Numbered from the stretch's first letter, positions 1 to 12,265 are shown. The stretch: 64,000 bases of DNA from Usnea hakonensis (GCA_013423325.1 BLJB01000038.1:62634-126633), one strand, 5' to 3'. The notes: generated from the letters alone by a model not told the origin. Made by a program: numbers and translations.

Positions 1-1628
1 GTTATTAGTAATAACGGTTGTGATCATAAAGAGATATCTAGAGTGATGACTAGTGGAACTACGAATAATGATTGCTCATCGTCCTCCATCGACATTGGAT
101 TAACGTGACTAAACCAGCACCATAATCCCAAAAAGATAATTATCAGACATCTATCTCAGCTCCTCGTTCCCCATTCCGCCGCTCGCACAATCTCCATTTC
201 TCCATCCCTCGCATCCATAAAACTTGCGCGGGACGTAGTTCAAGAGTAGACGTTAGGTAACAACCCTTCTCAGAAACAATCACAGCTAGGAGACTCACAT
301 ACAGCTCTCTTACAAATCTTAACCAGTCCAGTCCAGCGAAGTGAAGTATAGTGAAGCAGGAAAGCGGGTTTTTGGGTTAGGTATAAAGACCCACTTTTCC
401 CTTATATTACTACTTATAAGGTTTTAGGGATATAAACCCCATTCCAAGTTGAGCTCGTACTATCTCCCATTAGAAAATGCACTGGGTGAAAAACGAATGA
501 GAGAAGGAAGGAGATTGAAAGAATGGATCAAGCGGTATCTAGTAACGCCTATCCGCCCGCTATTCCCCAACCCCATAAATCCCCGTCAAACCATCATGTT
601 TTAGTACTAATGCGCGCAGCCGAAGGCACAAAGGTATATGTAACAAAGGGTCAATCCCACCCCCATCAACCATCCCATGCTGTTGCTTACTCACCAAAAC
701 TCACCCAAGCACTTCCGGCCCACAGCCTGATGATCAACACGAGACACGGCCCGAGAAAGCGTTGTTATATTCAGGTTGTGAGCACATAGGCTCATTTCCC
801 ACACCAATAATAGACCGTATTCCACCAATTCCACCGGGCCAATTCAAAGGTTATTGTGATATACCTGGAAGACATCGCTATAGATGGATATCACTATACT
901 ATACACGATATAAAGGAGGTTCGTCAGTAGAGGAAGGGGGAGGGGGGGGAGACTATCTCCGCGAATAGCTACGTAACTCGGGAGGGTAAAGTAGAGGTCT
1001 GAATCCCCCGACCCTTAGCGAGCGAGTTGACTTGAATTTCTCCTCCCCTAGAACGCTAGCCATGATCTATGAACGCGTAACAAGTAGAAATTTAACTCTC
1101 TACTAAATACAACAGATCTGTGCGCGTGATGAGGGTAGTAGCATGTAATGAGCACCGCGATAGAAACGGCGGCGGCGGCGAACTTATTCGCGAATGAGCC
1201 GCCTAACTATCCCGCACAGTTATACATAGAAACCATAGCGTATAAGAAGCATGGATGGCGTGTGTAAATATACAAGAAGGGGCATAAATCCCTTGGACTG
1301 CAAGATGTAGTACAATGATCATCACAAGCAAGCAGGAAGCCAGTTCTATTTATACAGCTTTTGGCCGTCAAAGAACAGTAGCGCAAGATGTTTAGAAGAA
1401 ACAAAAGGCAAGAAACCCCAGGCAAGAGTCCATACATCGCAAGAAATATCCATGTATCCCACGCAGAACGACAACCCCTCCCCCGCCTATGCACCACAAC
1501 CGCAACGCCCCACCCCTCACCCAGCCTTCGCTATCCAACAAAGCCCGAGACAGAACCAGAGCCCGACAGAAATCCACAGAAGAGAGCTTGTCGTAGCAGC
1601 AGCAAGATCTGGAGGGAGGCAGGCAGGA
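1..1628. other. Gene-free leading segment
   Basis: No reading frame here has a recognisable domain, convincing start context or spliceable continuation. The open frames near 523-968 and 1207-1657 run through simple-composition DNA and overlap each other on both strands. A short GGC run lies near 1166-1178. I see nothing I would annotate as a gene. Confidence 0.5.
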
Positions 1629-2058
1629 CCTCCATCCTGGAGCTCATCGGTATCTAACTACTCTTTCGTCCTTGCAGAGCTTTCCTCATCTTCTTCGTAC
1701 ACCACACTTGCGGGAACTTTTTTGAAACCTTTGCCACCTTTCGTGGGCCTTATTGTTGGAGGGCTTCGTGTTTCCAGGAACGACCGAAGCAAAGGAGCCC
1801 ACGATCGGACAAGCAATGGATTGCCAGGCAAGGTCCTCTTAGCCGGAGCACAAACGGGTCTAAGTCGAGAACCTCCCATCCTGGAGCTCATCGGTATTTA
1901 ACTGCTCTTTCGTTCTTGCTGAGCTTTCCTCATCTTCTTCGTACACGACACTTGCGGGAACTTTTTTGACACCTTTGCCACCTTTCGTGGGCCTTATTTT
2001 TGGAGGGCTTCGTGTTCCTCTTAGGCGGAGCCGAAACGGGTCTAAGTCGAGAGCCTCC
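1629..2058. repeat. Imperfect tandem duplication, about 247 bp unit, second copy internally deleted
   Basis: The segment from about 1629 to 1875 recurs directly at about 1875-2058. Shared landmarks are CTGGAGCTCATCGGTAT, TTTCCTCATCTTCTTCGTAC, CCACCTTTCGTGGGCCTTAT and AACGGGTCTAAGTCGAGA. The second unit lacks about 64 bp from the middle of the first, the stretch after GGGCTTCGTGTT and before CCTCTTAG. The two copies differ by scattered substitutions, so the duplication is not recent. Open frames across it on either strand are a by-product of the repeat. Confidence 0.75.
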
Positions 2059-2311
2059 CGCGCACAGCAGACAGCAGGGCTTGACAGTCCCGACGGACCT
2101 TTCTTGCCAGTCTCTTGGGCAGTGGTGCCCTAGACTGCCTCGCCTTTTCACAGGCGAAATTCCAGATCAGCCACAGCTCCTGATCTGGGTACCCCGAAAA
2201 CTCCGCAAACGACGACTGCAGCAACCGAAGATCGTCATCACCTAGCATTCCCGCAAGCTCCGCGAGCTTATCATATTTTTCAAATCTATTAAGAAGTGTA
2301 TCTGTCGACAT
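2042..2311 (-). CDS. Possible small hypothetical protein, 89 aa
   Basis: An ATG-initiated frame of 89 codons with a mixed, protein-like composition: an acidic and hydrophobic middle with two Trp, then a basic C-terminal third. I recognise no family. Its last residues run into the tandem duplication at 1629-2058, so the natural C-terminus may have been replaced. It has no conserved neighbour and no clear intron. It could equally be a chance frame or the end of a decayed gene. Confidence 0.22.
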   Translation of the reverse strand: MSTDTLLNRFEKYDKLAELAGMLGDDDLRLLQSSFAEFSGYPDQELWLIWNFACEKARQSRAPLPKRLARKVRRDCQALLSAVRGRLST

Positions 2312-2610
2312 TTCGATAGAGATAGGGCGGGAGTAGAACGGAGAGGATGATCTGCGGCTTTTAGATTAGTCTTTGTCTTACCTAGTAATGTAGTGTAAAG
2401 TGGAGTAATTCTTGAGCACGTCCTTATTATTATTTGAAGGGGCCTTGCTTTTGTTTGTTCTGCAGCGGTGTAGATCAATTTGGGGATGGTGGGATAGGGA
2501 TTGGGACTGGACGGAGATAGAGAAGGCTTCTCAGAAACAACCAAACCGAGGAGAGTCACTTACAATGTTAAGAGTCTTGGATGGACACTGCGAAGTTAGG
2601 AAAAGTAGAA

Positions 2611-2888
2611 AGTCGTATCAAACGCCGGCAGCTTAGATTTGCAGTTCGAAGGAGGAGATCTGTAGTCGTATCAGTGTGCTGCAGCCTAAACTCAGAGGTG
2701 TGAAGCCTGACTCTCTCGTGAAGAATGAGAAGGGAACAATGACAAGGGATGAACGCTGCGAAGGTGGGAAAAGCAGAAAGTCGTATTAGTGTCCGCTTAG
2801 ATTTGCAGTGCGAAGGAGGGGATCTGTAGTCGTATCAGTGTGCTGCAGCCTATAGATTCAGAGGTGTGAAGCCTGACTCTCTCGTGAT
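2611..2888. repeat. Tandem repeat, two units of about 110-120 bp with a spacer
   Basis: The string from AGAAAGTCGTAT through TTAGATTTGCAGT, GATCTGTAGTCGTATCAGTG and TGTGAAGCCTGACTCTCTCG appears at about 2609-2719 and again at about 2778-2885, nearly identical. The spacer (about 2720-2777) holds a fragment resembling the head of the dispersed repeat at 2897-3099. No gene is visible inside. Confidence 0.75.
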
Positions 2889-2896
2889 TCTTGTCA

Positions 2897-3099
2897 GATT
2901 GGGTGGCTTCTATTGAAGAATGGACATAAGGCTAAAAAGATAGAAAAAGAAGAAGAGGAACGCCCTGTGGTTGATATGACTCCTCTTGGGAAGGGAACAA
3001 TGAGAAGGGAGAGTTGGCAAGGGAAAAAAGAAAAGAAAAGCAAGATGAAGAAAGGGGAAAAGAGTGACACCTTGCAAGGTGGAGAAAAAATAGATTACC
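2897..3099 (+). repeat. Dispersed repeat, copy A (copy B at 29497-29623)
   Basis: It shares GATTGGGTG.CTTCTATTGAAGAAT at its head, a long purine-rich body, and the tail GAGTGACACCTTGCAAGGTG followed by GATTAC with 29497-29623. Copy A carries about 65 extra bases near 2922-2986. There are no terminal inverted repeats or target duplications that I can define, so the element class is unknown. Confidence 0.7.
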
Positions 3100-6000
3100 C
3101 GTAAGATATTGACCCAATAAGATTGCTCTTCGGCCAAATAGATTGCTCCAATGGGTGCGGAAGCCCCTAACCGGCACAAAAAAACTTGCATCTTGTCCTT
3201 TAATGCAGTCACAAAGGAGACCTGATTACGTGTCTCTGCATCAAAGCTCCAAGCTGCTTCTTCTTCATCCGAGGCTCGCAAAACTTTTGTGGTTTAGAAC
3301 CTCTGACGCATTCACAATGCATCTTGAGCCAAGGCCGCTCACCTTATCTCCGCGCGAGAAATCCACCCCCCAAGCATCCCCAGACCTCAAGAGCTCTCTG
3401 CCGCTTCAGACCGTAAGGATGCTCAGCCTCTGTCCTAAGTCTCTATAGCAATTTCGCGGTCGATGACTTCCGACACGTACAACTCGCAGTGCCTCCAAAT
3501 CCGAGAAAGCTTCGCGTCCACCCCCGCATCCCCGCACCAACGGAGACTCACAGAACACCGTCAGACCTCAGGGCAATCGCATGAGGAAGGGTTTGGAACA
3601 AGGGGCAGCGTCAGCAACTTACCGCTCCTGAATATCGGCTTGCCTTCAGGTCTGCCAAGGAGTTGGGGATGAGCAAGGACAAACAGTCAACAATCTTGTC
3701 GCCGCGGCCGAGAGGTAGTCCAGCGCACAACAGCTCAGACGACAAGAAGGGACAGGAAGAGAACCGTATTGCCCCAAGACGATCCTTTCGAGACAACTAA
3801 GGCTGCACTGACAGGAGCGACAGGAGCTGAGACGTGAACACTCGCTAGCCGAAGACCCTTCCACCTTCCCACAATCGACTAGCGGTGCCGCAGTATCATC
3901 CTTCCATCACCGAGCCTCCGAAAGAGCCTACATAGCGGCAAAAGCCCCCAATTGAACTCCTCTATGATCGTCCGGCTTGGTGCGCGTCCCCAGCCCATGG
4001 TGACACGAGATGTCTGGGATGGATTCTTGAAGGCAATACTGTTCTCCCCTTGAGTCCTACTGCCGACGCACAGGCGCAGCGAAGGATGCCGAGGCCCTTC
4101 TCAAAAGATGTTGTGGCCATGGCTGTGCCCAAGGTTCCAAGACTCTCAGGGAAACCTTCTGTCGACAGCCTCACCAAGGAATACACGTGGCTGGGACTAG
4201 TTGGTTCCCTAAACAGCGACGATAGTGACAACCATACCCAGTGGACAATGGAAATCGGTTAGAAAGTCAAGAGATGGCAATGCTGAAACACTTGCGAAGA
4301 AACGACGCTGGGCGTGGGCTCTGTGTCGGTCCCTCAGTGCATGAAATGGTCAAGTAAGAGCTGGTGCAGCACATCTGGGAGCTTGTCCACTCACCGTCTC
4401 TTAGTATCGGATCATGGTGTATCTTCCTTGTCGACCCCCATGCTCTGATCAGCTTTCCAGTCTCACGTGGTACATACAATTTAGGGAAGGAGAGTGGAAC
4501 ACGGGTAGAAGGAAGATGGTCTCACCGAAACGCGTGCGAACGAATGACGCCAGGCGTATACTCTGAGTCATGCTCTGAATTTGTTGCTCGGTGCATGAGA
4601 CTGTCACGATGAGCCAGCGCAGGACTTCTGGGAGCCTGGTCTCTCATCATGTTTCGAAGAATACGGTACCAGTCATGATATCTCCACCTTGTCTATCTCT
4701 ACTCTCTGATCGTCTTTGCATCTCGAAGTAGCACATGCAGGCGGAGGAAGGACATGCACTGGTCCATGGTCACCATGAGATATTCCATCAACGACCTATA
4801 GGTTGACTTTGGCATCCATCTACGATCTGATCAGCATTGCAGCTTGCATTGATAGACGCAGGTAAGGGAAGAACAAGCACTGATCACCATCAGGATAATA
4901 CCAGTTACAACTTACAGGCTGACTCCGGGACCCTTCGAAAGCCGCTCGACATAGCAAGCGCCATCGTGTTCTCCCCAAACAGCCCAAGCGCAGCCATCTT
5001 TTGAGACGCAGCGCGGTGGACAATGTCGTCCTCTTCAAGCAGTACTAGCCTCAGATATCGCTGCCCTCCTCGAGTAACGCCCTCCTCTTCCAAGCATCGC
5101 TGCTCTCTTCGAGCAACGTCGTCCTCTTTAGCTACGTCCTCCTTCTCAAGGCAGACCATCTTCCTTAGACAATGCAGTCCCCCAGACGCAATACATCCTT
5201 CGTCCAGCAAAGCTCCACTCCTCAAGCATGGCAATCTCCTCCTCCTCAAGCATTACAACAACGAGCTCTCGCCAACCCAGCCAATAAGAACCACGGCTAG
5301 TGTGTAAAGAGGAGGAGCAAAAGCAGAGGCCCATTTTTGAGAGACACAAGAAGAGTTGACAACAGCGCCAGGATAAAACGCGAGCCGCAGGACAGAAACG
5401 CTTTATACGTCTCATCAAAAGCGTCGAAGGATCCTACAAAGAGATTTCTACATGATATGGGCAGTCTTCATACACCTTGGTGACAAGCGGGAAGCGGAGG
5501 CCGTACGACGATGTGGGTTGTTGCAGGCCTAGATCTAAAAAAGAAGGGCTCCAGATCGCGCCTTCCTGACGCATCAGTATGATGGGAACACGACAGCTTG
5601 GCTGCAGTGCCGAGGCTTGTTTGGTTGCGTTCAGCTTATACGAAGCCTCTTCCGCTTTACTTGATGTGTGTGAGCTCAGAAGCAGAGAGCGAGAAGTGCA
5701 GGGCTGGTCTTGGTCATGCCTACTGCTTTTGCGTAGGAAGCTGTGATTCATGCTGTGCTGTTTTTCCAGCGCAGCCAGCTGCGTCAGTTTGGTTGAGGCC
5801 CTTTAAGGGCGTGTCGTTTCCCACACTTTGCCACGCGTCAATTCCTACGACTTATCGGTGACCGTCGCACCTAAAGCGATCTACCTAAGAGAAAGCAGTT
5901 TAACGGAGAAGTATACTGTTTGCGGGCCGGAGCTGGGGTATGAAGGGAGTATCTGTTGGACCCTAATCACCTTGTCAGCTCCGTGAACTGGTAGTAGGGG

Positions 6001-7099
6001 CTGATATATAGACAGACAAACGTTACTGGCCTCCAAGAACCTGCGGGTGTAGAAGGTAAAGCTGACTTCACCAGAATTCCTCTCCTTTGAAGGGGACGAG
6101 GCGGCGCCTGCTTCCGCCAGCATATCTTCTTCACGATCTGCTTGCTCTCTACGAGCTTCGGGGCTACTTCAACGGACATGAGGACCAGGGAAGGGGGGCG
6201 AGTGCATCTAATATGTCATGCAATCGATATGTAGGCGCCGATGGAGGACATAGGAATCCCTGCCCTGCTCTAGACTGGCAGGAAATGCTCACGATAGGGA
6301 AGATAGGATTCTATTCTAGCTGGGGAGAGATAGGTAGATATAGCATCTATTTTACTTTCGTCATTGAGCTAGCTAGCTAGCTACTTAGGTACATACACGT
6401 CATTAGTCGCTCGATCCTGCCATTTCATCTGAACTCTATCCTCCATTTTACCACCCCTAAGCTGCAGGGTATCTCGAAGCGAGCGCTAGGAGTAATTATA
6501 GCTCCGAGTCCCGAGAAAGAAAGCCCGAGGGCCGAAAGCGACAACTGCCAAGATGACCAAGTCGGCCACCATAATCTAGTCCACACCCACCTCAGAAAAG
6601 CTTCAACACAACCTCATCTCGTCCCTAACTCTCTATTTCCTCTCTCTATACAGAGAAATCTTACGATGCCAATACAGCTACGATTTCTTCACGCGTAACG
6701 GAGGCACCGATAATATCGGGACCGAGATGACAGAAGACCAACGACTTCGGCAGACTTACCGTGTCCGTCTTACACTTATCTGTACTAAGCTGACGGGTGC
6801 TTTGACTTTGATACGCTAAGATCGAAAAAGGGTTAGCGGATAATCACAATGCGGGCAATTCTCTCCTCTGAAAAGTAAGACTTCGGTCTTCTCCTAACCT
6901 CTCCATTGAGTCACATATTTGTATCATCACAGTGCAGTATATTTCTATTTCTATACTCATGTTTCATTACCGTGTATAAATACATCTTCTGCTCTATATC
7001 TTTAGCCAAGAGAAACTTCCTCCGCTCACCTTCTATTTTTCCTGCCTTTTCCGCCGCCTTCCCGCCGTTCATCTGAGCACGCGACAGGGCTTTCCCAAC
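3100..7099. other. 4 kb without a supportable gene
   Basis: Apart from the degenerate repeats at 4295-4880 and an imperfect CTCCTC/AAGCA-type repetitive stretch at about 5020-5260, I find no domain, no multi-exon structure and no RNA gene. Open frames on both strands here are short and overlap one another. An (AGCT)n run occurs at about 6368-6383. The last part, about 6400-7099, is presumably the 5' flank of the permease gene. Confidence 0.5.
4295..4880. repeat. Degenerate tandem repeats of roughly 240 bp
   Basis: Three diverged units can be followed by common landmarks. Examples are GCGTGGGCTCTGTGTC against GCGTATACTCTGAGTC, TCTGGGAGCTTGTC against TCTGGGAGCCTGGTC, and CTCTGATCAGC against CTCTGATCGTC and CGATCTGATCAGC. 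Approximate positions are 4295-4490, 4540-4755 and 4800-4880, the last partial. Substitutions are numerous, so this is old, decayed DNA. No coding sense is evident. Confidence 0.5.
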
Positions 7100-9552
7100 A
7101 TGGCAAGGGAAAGACAACAGAGTCGCGTCTTTGACGACGCCGCTCACTTGGTACGTCTTGGATCAACGTCTTTGTCTTCCATCCGGTATACCGACGACCA
7201 TGTTGCAAGGCCTGCACACTTTCAATCTCGCCCAACTCTTCCAGAACTTGCCACTGCCAAGCATGAATGCTGAACATACCGTCTTGTAGGAATCAATGGG
7301 CCACAAGGCCGAGCTCAACCGTCATTTCAGTCCCTTGGCGATGCTTGGGCTTGCCTTTGCCATTTTGAATTCTTGGACAGCTCTCTCCGCATCCCTGAAT
7401 CTGGCGCTTCCCAGCGGAGGACCGACGTCTGTGATCTGGGGTTTGATCACAGCTGGCATTTGTAAAGCCTTTCTCTGCTTCCTTTCAAGGCTGATTATCA
7501 GTCAAGTCTGACACGACACAGGTAATCTGTCATTAGCAGCCTCTCTAGCTGAGTTTTTGTCTGCCTATCCAACAGCTGGTGGCCAGTACCATTGGGTAGC
7601 GTGAGTATCATCGCCTGTCAATCTTCCTCGTCCAAATCAGTCCTTGAATGGAACATGTCTGTCGGACGTTTGCTCCTTGTAGCTGTCAAAATCATATCAG
7701 TGCTGACACTTATCTTTCATTAGAGTGATAGCCTGGCCAAAGTGGCGTCCGCTCCTCTCGTGGATCACAGGCTGGGTCAACGTGTCTGGGTGGATCGCTC
7801 TTGTGGCATCTGGCGGCCTCCTAGGGAGCCAGCTCATTGTGGGAATCATATCTTTCGTGAATTTGAACTACAAGGTGCAACGTTGGCATCAGTTTCTCAT
7901 CTACATTGGCTATAACCTCGTTGCCTTTTTACTCAACGCATTCGGCAACTCTTTACTTCCGTATATCACGAAAGGTGCCTTCGCTTGGTCCATTACTGGA
8001 TTCGTAATCATTTCCATTACCGTGCTGGCATGCGCCTCTCCCAACTATTCCAGTGGCAAATACGTCTTTACCGAGTTCATCAACGGTATGCCGATCATTG
8101 GGTGCTTTTGGTTAGATGCTGGCGCTGATCTAGAATTGAATAGAATCTGGCTGGCCGGATGGAATTGGGTGGCTTCTTGGTTTGCTACAGGCAGGTCTTG
8201 GGCTTACAGGCTTTGATGCAGTAGCCCACATGATTGGTAAGTGCTTCTGACCTCAAGACGTACACCGCTGACAAAGGTCAAGAGGAGATCCCCAATCCAC
8301 ATGTCGAGGGACCACGGATCATGATTGCTACTGTTGGCATAGGAATTTTTACTGGGTTTATCTTTTTGACCTGCCTGCTTTTGGTGGGTGGCGGGTCAGC
8401 CAATGTACACAATATAATCACATCCGGAGCCGGTCCACTACTGGCTACTTTCTACAATGCTACTGGAAGTCAAGCTGGATCGATTTGCCTGCTTATGTGC
8501 GGCTTCACTGTTTCCGAAGCACAAAAACATGCTGACATTTGGTTTCAGGTTCCCGCTCATCTGCCTGCTCTTCGCCACGATCAGCATCATGACCACGAGC
8601 AGTCGTATGACATATGCTTTTGCGAGGTAGGTCAAGCTTCTGCTATTGCAAGATATATTTCCGCCTATACTAATATACTTTAGAGATGGGGGTCTTCCAG
8701 CGAGTCGCTTCTTTGCCAAAGTTCATTCAAAACATGAAATGCCACTGAACGCGCTTATTCTGACCACGGTATTGGTCGTCATCTTTGGCTGTATCTTCCT
8801 CGGCTCGTCTAGGTAAAAGTCTTGGTCTCTACCCATGCTTCGCCTGACTGATATCGATAGCGCTTTCAATGCTATCATCTCGGCCTCGGTCGTAGCTCTC
8901 GGCGTTTCCTACGCCATTCCACCAGCCATCAACTGCCTCCGAGGGCGCAAAATGTTGCCCCCACGACCGTTTGTGCTCCCCGGTCCAGTTGGGTGGATGT
9001 GCAATTTGCTCGGTATCGCCTACGTAATCGTCACGACTGTGCTGTTCCTGTTCCCGCCCGCTTTACCAGTCTCAGGGAGCAACATGAGTAAGCTATTCGT
9101 TCTCAGAAATAACCGTTTCACCATCGATACCAACCTCCTCACCATCACCACCATCAACCTCTCTTCTTCGACTTACCCCATTCCTTCCAACAATCACCCC
9201 CAATTCCACCACCACCATCACACCTCATCCTCCCCCTATCCTTTCCCCCCATCTCACTCCCACTCTCCCCTCCAACTCACCCCACCCGACACTAACACCC
9301 CCTCCAGACTACTGCATCGTCGCCTTCTTCATCGTCATAGTAATCAGCATAGTCCAATGGTTCACCGACGGCCGCAAAAACTACAAAGGCCCCGTCGTCG
9401 AACTAATCGGTGAAAACGACACCGACAACAAAAGCGAAGCCGTCTACGCCGCCGACATTAACAAAGTCGGGCACGCGGCAGAGATGGACGGCGACGGTAA
9501 CCGTGTTGGCGAGACGGGAGGTGTGAAACAACCCGGGGAATTACAGGGATAG
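7100..9552 (+). CDS. Amino-acid/GABA-type permease, APC superfamily, 549 aa, 10 exons
   Basis: Plasma-membrane importer of amino acids, GABA or choline-like amines, presumably proton-coupled as is usual for the family. Exons: 7100-7150, 7290-7461, 7522-7600, 7724-8085, 8144-8236, 8283-8496, 8549-8626, 8684-8812, 8861-9087, 9308-9552. They sum to 1650 nt, an intact frame. The start was chosen because the 51-nt first exon splices in phase to GAATCAATGGGC, giving the usual family N-terminus before ELNRHFSPL. Motifs in order are NSWTALSASL (helix 1), TAGGQYHWVA, GFDAVAHM followed by EEIPNP (the conserved cytoplasmic loop), and MTYAFARDGG-LPAS. About twelve hydrophobic segments are visible, with a hydrophilic 45-residue tail. 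The length is typical. The last intron, 220 bp and very C-rich, is much longer than the other eight (46-139 bp). The substrate cannot be read from sequence. Confidence 0.93.
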
Positions 9553-10450
9553 GAAAGTAAGACGCCAAGACCCCTCCGGATCTGCCCTTTCCTTTCCGTA
9601 AATCAAAAAACCAGAGTCGCCTTCCGAAAATTATGTACTAGGGCCTATTTAGAACTTTACGTACTTTATCATACCAACAATAAAACGCAAAAAGCTTTTA
9701 GGCATCCATACGCAAGAAAAGCAATGTCCCGAACCCGATTAGTCAGCAATTCACCCGCACTCTGCAACTATCATGAAACATTTTCTCAACCTCAAACTCT
9801 TTTCTCAACCTCTTGCTGTTTCCTTGATGTTTTAGCTATTGTCTGTGAAGTGCTTCGATCATCCTCCCTCTTCTATCCGAGAGACATGCTCTTTTCTTTT
9901 CCAAAGGTTTCAGCACGGTCCGAAACGTCCCGTCTTTTGCTGTCTCTTCTGAACAGGCCTATGGCGAGTTGTTACTGTGGTGTAAGTGTACTTGGAGATC
10001 TTGGACTTTGTGTCCTGGAAAAATTCTCGGTTTTCCCTGATGTTTCGGCAAAAGTTCGAAACGTCTCATTCTTTTGCTGTCTTTTCTCAAGCTCTGACGT
10101 GGTTTTACTAGTGTTGATATCTTGGCGTAGGTCTTCTTGGAGATGTATAAACCTTGTGTCCTGGACACACTCTATGTTTTGACGATGTTCCAGTATGGGT
10201 CCAAAACGTCTCAGTCCTTTGATGTCTTTTCTCAAGCTCAAACGTGGTTTTTTTTTCATGTTTCGGTGCAAGTGTATTTAATTCCCTCTCTCTCTATCTC
10301 AACAGACCTTTCTTCCCTTGAATTTTGCATTTCCCCTATGACCTACAAAACAGCCCAAAACCACAACAAACCTCTACTAAAGTTTCTGAACCTACTATAT
10401 CTCTGCCTGCTTTATTGTTTAGCCTCCCCAATCTGCATTTCCGTTCAAGC
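9553..10450. other. Intergenic region with about 135-bp imperfect tandem repeats (about 9835-10266)
   Basis: Three to four diverged units of about 135 bp, each carrying a CGAAACGTC or AAAACGTCTC core followed by TTTTGCTGTCT or TTTGATGTCT and CTCAAGCTC, lie directly upstream of the F-box gene at 10451. The open frames seen on both strands here follow the repeat periodicity and I do not call them genes. The segment probably includes the 3' end of the permease transcript and the promoter of the F-box gene. Confidence 0.6.
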
Positions 10451-11911
10451 ATGGCGCAAATGTCCGACCTACCGAACGAGATCATCCTCCTTATTTTACC
10501 GCTCGTCTCGCCAGACTGTATCGAAAGCTTCTCAGGAGCGTGCAAGAGGTACTATTGTCTAGCAGCTGAAGAGCTTGAGACGCACCGGGCGCTGAAAAGA
10601 AGACACGGCGTGTACCAATTTTCAAATTACCATCATCGCGGCGTATCCCGACTACTTGATGAGATCCTCCTGGAGCCACGTAAAGCTTTCTACGTGCGAG
10701 AGATCACCCTGAGTGGCTGGAGTTCGAACTGGGCTTCAGGCTACGCTGATCCCAATCCTTTCAGTTCAGGATTCCCGATGAGATTGGAAAATGCACTGTC
10801 CCAATTTGAGCCTAAAGCCAAACGTCGGGGGTGCATGACTATGATTTCTCTTGGGAATGAGGATCATGTTGTATCCCTACTGCTCTTCCTGCTCCCCAAT
10901 CTCTCCAAATTGCGGTTTGAAGGGTTCGGCAGTGAGCGAGCAAAGTTACACGACACCTTGGATCGTATCGCGAGGATGAAGGGCCCAAATCCGCCCCTGT
11001 CTTCCCTCCGTCATGTTGATTTACTCTGCACGTGGGACGTGCGGGGAGCGATGATCCTTCACCATTTCCTCGCTTTACCTGCCATAAGGTCTGTCCGCGT
11101 CGAGAAAATCGGTAGCTACGTATCTTACGGCGATGTCTTAATCCCCGAATTGGCGCCACGGTCCTCCACGCTGGAGGAATTGACTCTTCACTATCCCCGA
11201 ATCAGCGTCAAGTCCCTGAATTTTATTCTGAAAGATCTCAATGCGCTGCGCTCTTTTACCTTTATGGCTGAAAGATACCTCGTCTTCGACGCGAGTTGGT
11301 TTCGCGTAGCACTCTTCGCCGCCGCCCCAGAACTCGAGTCTTTGACGCTCCTATCACGCAGTGAGAAAAGAAACGTTATAGGCCATCTCCGCATCTTCGA
11401 AAGTCTCCGCACCCTTCACACCGAAACCCAGCTTCTGCTGGACTACTTCCCGATCGCATTCGACGAGGCTGCGCTGGCCAAAGCCTTGCCGCCAAATCTC
11501 CAGACTCTCATACTAGAGTGTTCGGGCCAAGGCGATGAGTTTGCCATAGCGAAATATATCGCGAAGCTAGCGGAATTGAAAAAGGATCCTCTGCCCCAAT
11601 TAAAGCATGTCGAAGTCCGCACACGCAACGGCATCCGGGATTTCCACACGCTACCAAACGGCGCCCCGTTTTGCGATCGCAGAGGGTTACGTTCTTGCAA
11701 GGCTCTCGTCAAAGCGTGCCACGGCCAGGGATTCACGTTTCGTGTCACAAGACTCGAGGCGGAGGTTAGTCGGGATCTTATCGGCCATCCGTCAGTAAGA
11801 CCATGGTTGCAGGACGGTGGTATCCCACGGATTGGCCAATGGGGTTCAATAAAAGCTTGGCAGCACACCAAAAATTTCTTTGGTTTCAAAATTTTCAAAC
11901 GACATTCCTAG
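10451..11911 (+). CDS. F-box protein, paralogue 1 of 4, 486 aa, single exon
   Basis: Candidate substrate receptor of an SCF (Skp1-Cullin-F-box) ubiquitin ligase. The F-box lies at residues about 4-45, starting MAQMSDLPNEI. The remainder is a leucine-rich, repeat-like helix-strand array ending near residue 480. The start at 10451 was preferred over an upstream in-frame ATG at 10325 because MAQ-x-x-DLPNE matches the start of the paralogue at 14603-15907. Family landmarks shared with the three other copies are LLDEILLEPRKAFYVREI at about residues 66-83 and a GNEDHVVSLLLFLLPNL block near residue 140. The 5' flank is repetitive. There are no introns. The target is unknown. Confidence 0.85.
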   Translation: MAQMSDLPNEIILLILPLVSPDCIESFSGACKRYYCLAAEELETHRALKRRHGVYQFSNYHHRGVSRLLDEILLEPRKAFYVREITLSGWSSNWASGYADPNPFSSGFPMRLENALSQFEPKAKRRGCMTMISLGNEDHVVSLLLFLLPNLSKLRFEGFGSERAKLHDTLDRIARMKGPNPPLSSLRHVDLLCTWDVRGAMILHHFLALPAIRSVRVEKIGSYVSYGDVLIPELAPRSSTLEELTLHYPRISVKSLNFILKDLNALRSFTFMAERYLVFDASWFRVALFAAAPELESLTLLSRSEKRNVIGHLRIFESLRTLHTETQLLLDYFPIAFDEAALAKALPPNLQTLILECSGQGDEFAIAKYIAKLAELKKDPLPQLKHVEVRTRNGIRDFHTLPNGAPFCDRRGLRSCKALVKACHGQGFTFRVTRLEAEVSRDLIGHPSVRPWLQDGGIPRIGQWGSIKAWQHTKNFFGFKIFKRHS

Positions 11912-12265
11912 ATAGAATGAGTTTTGTATTGGGTACTTCATAAGAAAGGTGGTTGTTGTTAGAGCGCAGCGAGTTGAACACATGGACTGTTTTCTTATGT
12001 GAGGTTGGTTAAATACCCCTGAATGTTGAACCCCACCAATCCATGGGGTATACTGTACCGTTGACGGCCGCTTTCATACGGAAAAGCCGGCTGGTTCCGG
12101 CTACTGTGTTGTACTGCCATCTATGTTTGCTTTATTTATAACCAGTAGAGTTTTAGCAAATCGGATGATAGGCGAAAGGAGCTGAACAATAAGAGATACT
12201 CTCATTCACTCACTTACGCGCTTATACAAGCTAGGATCCGGCATTTCACTTACTACCCCTACTTA

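Noticed and set aside
9724..10271. 152-codon plus-strand and 99-codon minus-strand frames upstream of the F-box gene
   Set aside because: They follow the periodicity of the 135-bp repeats. No start context or domain.
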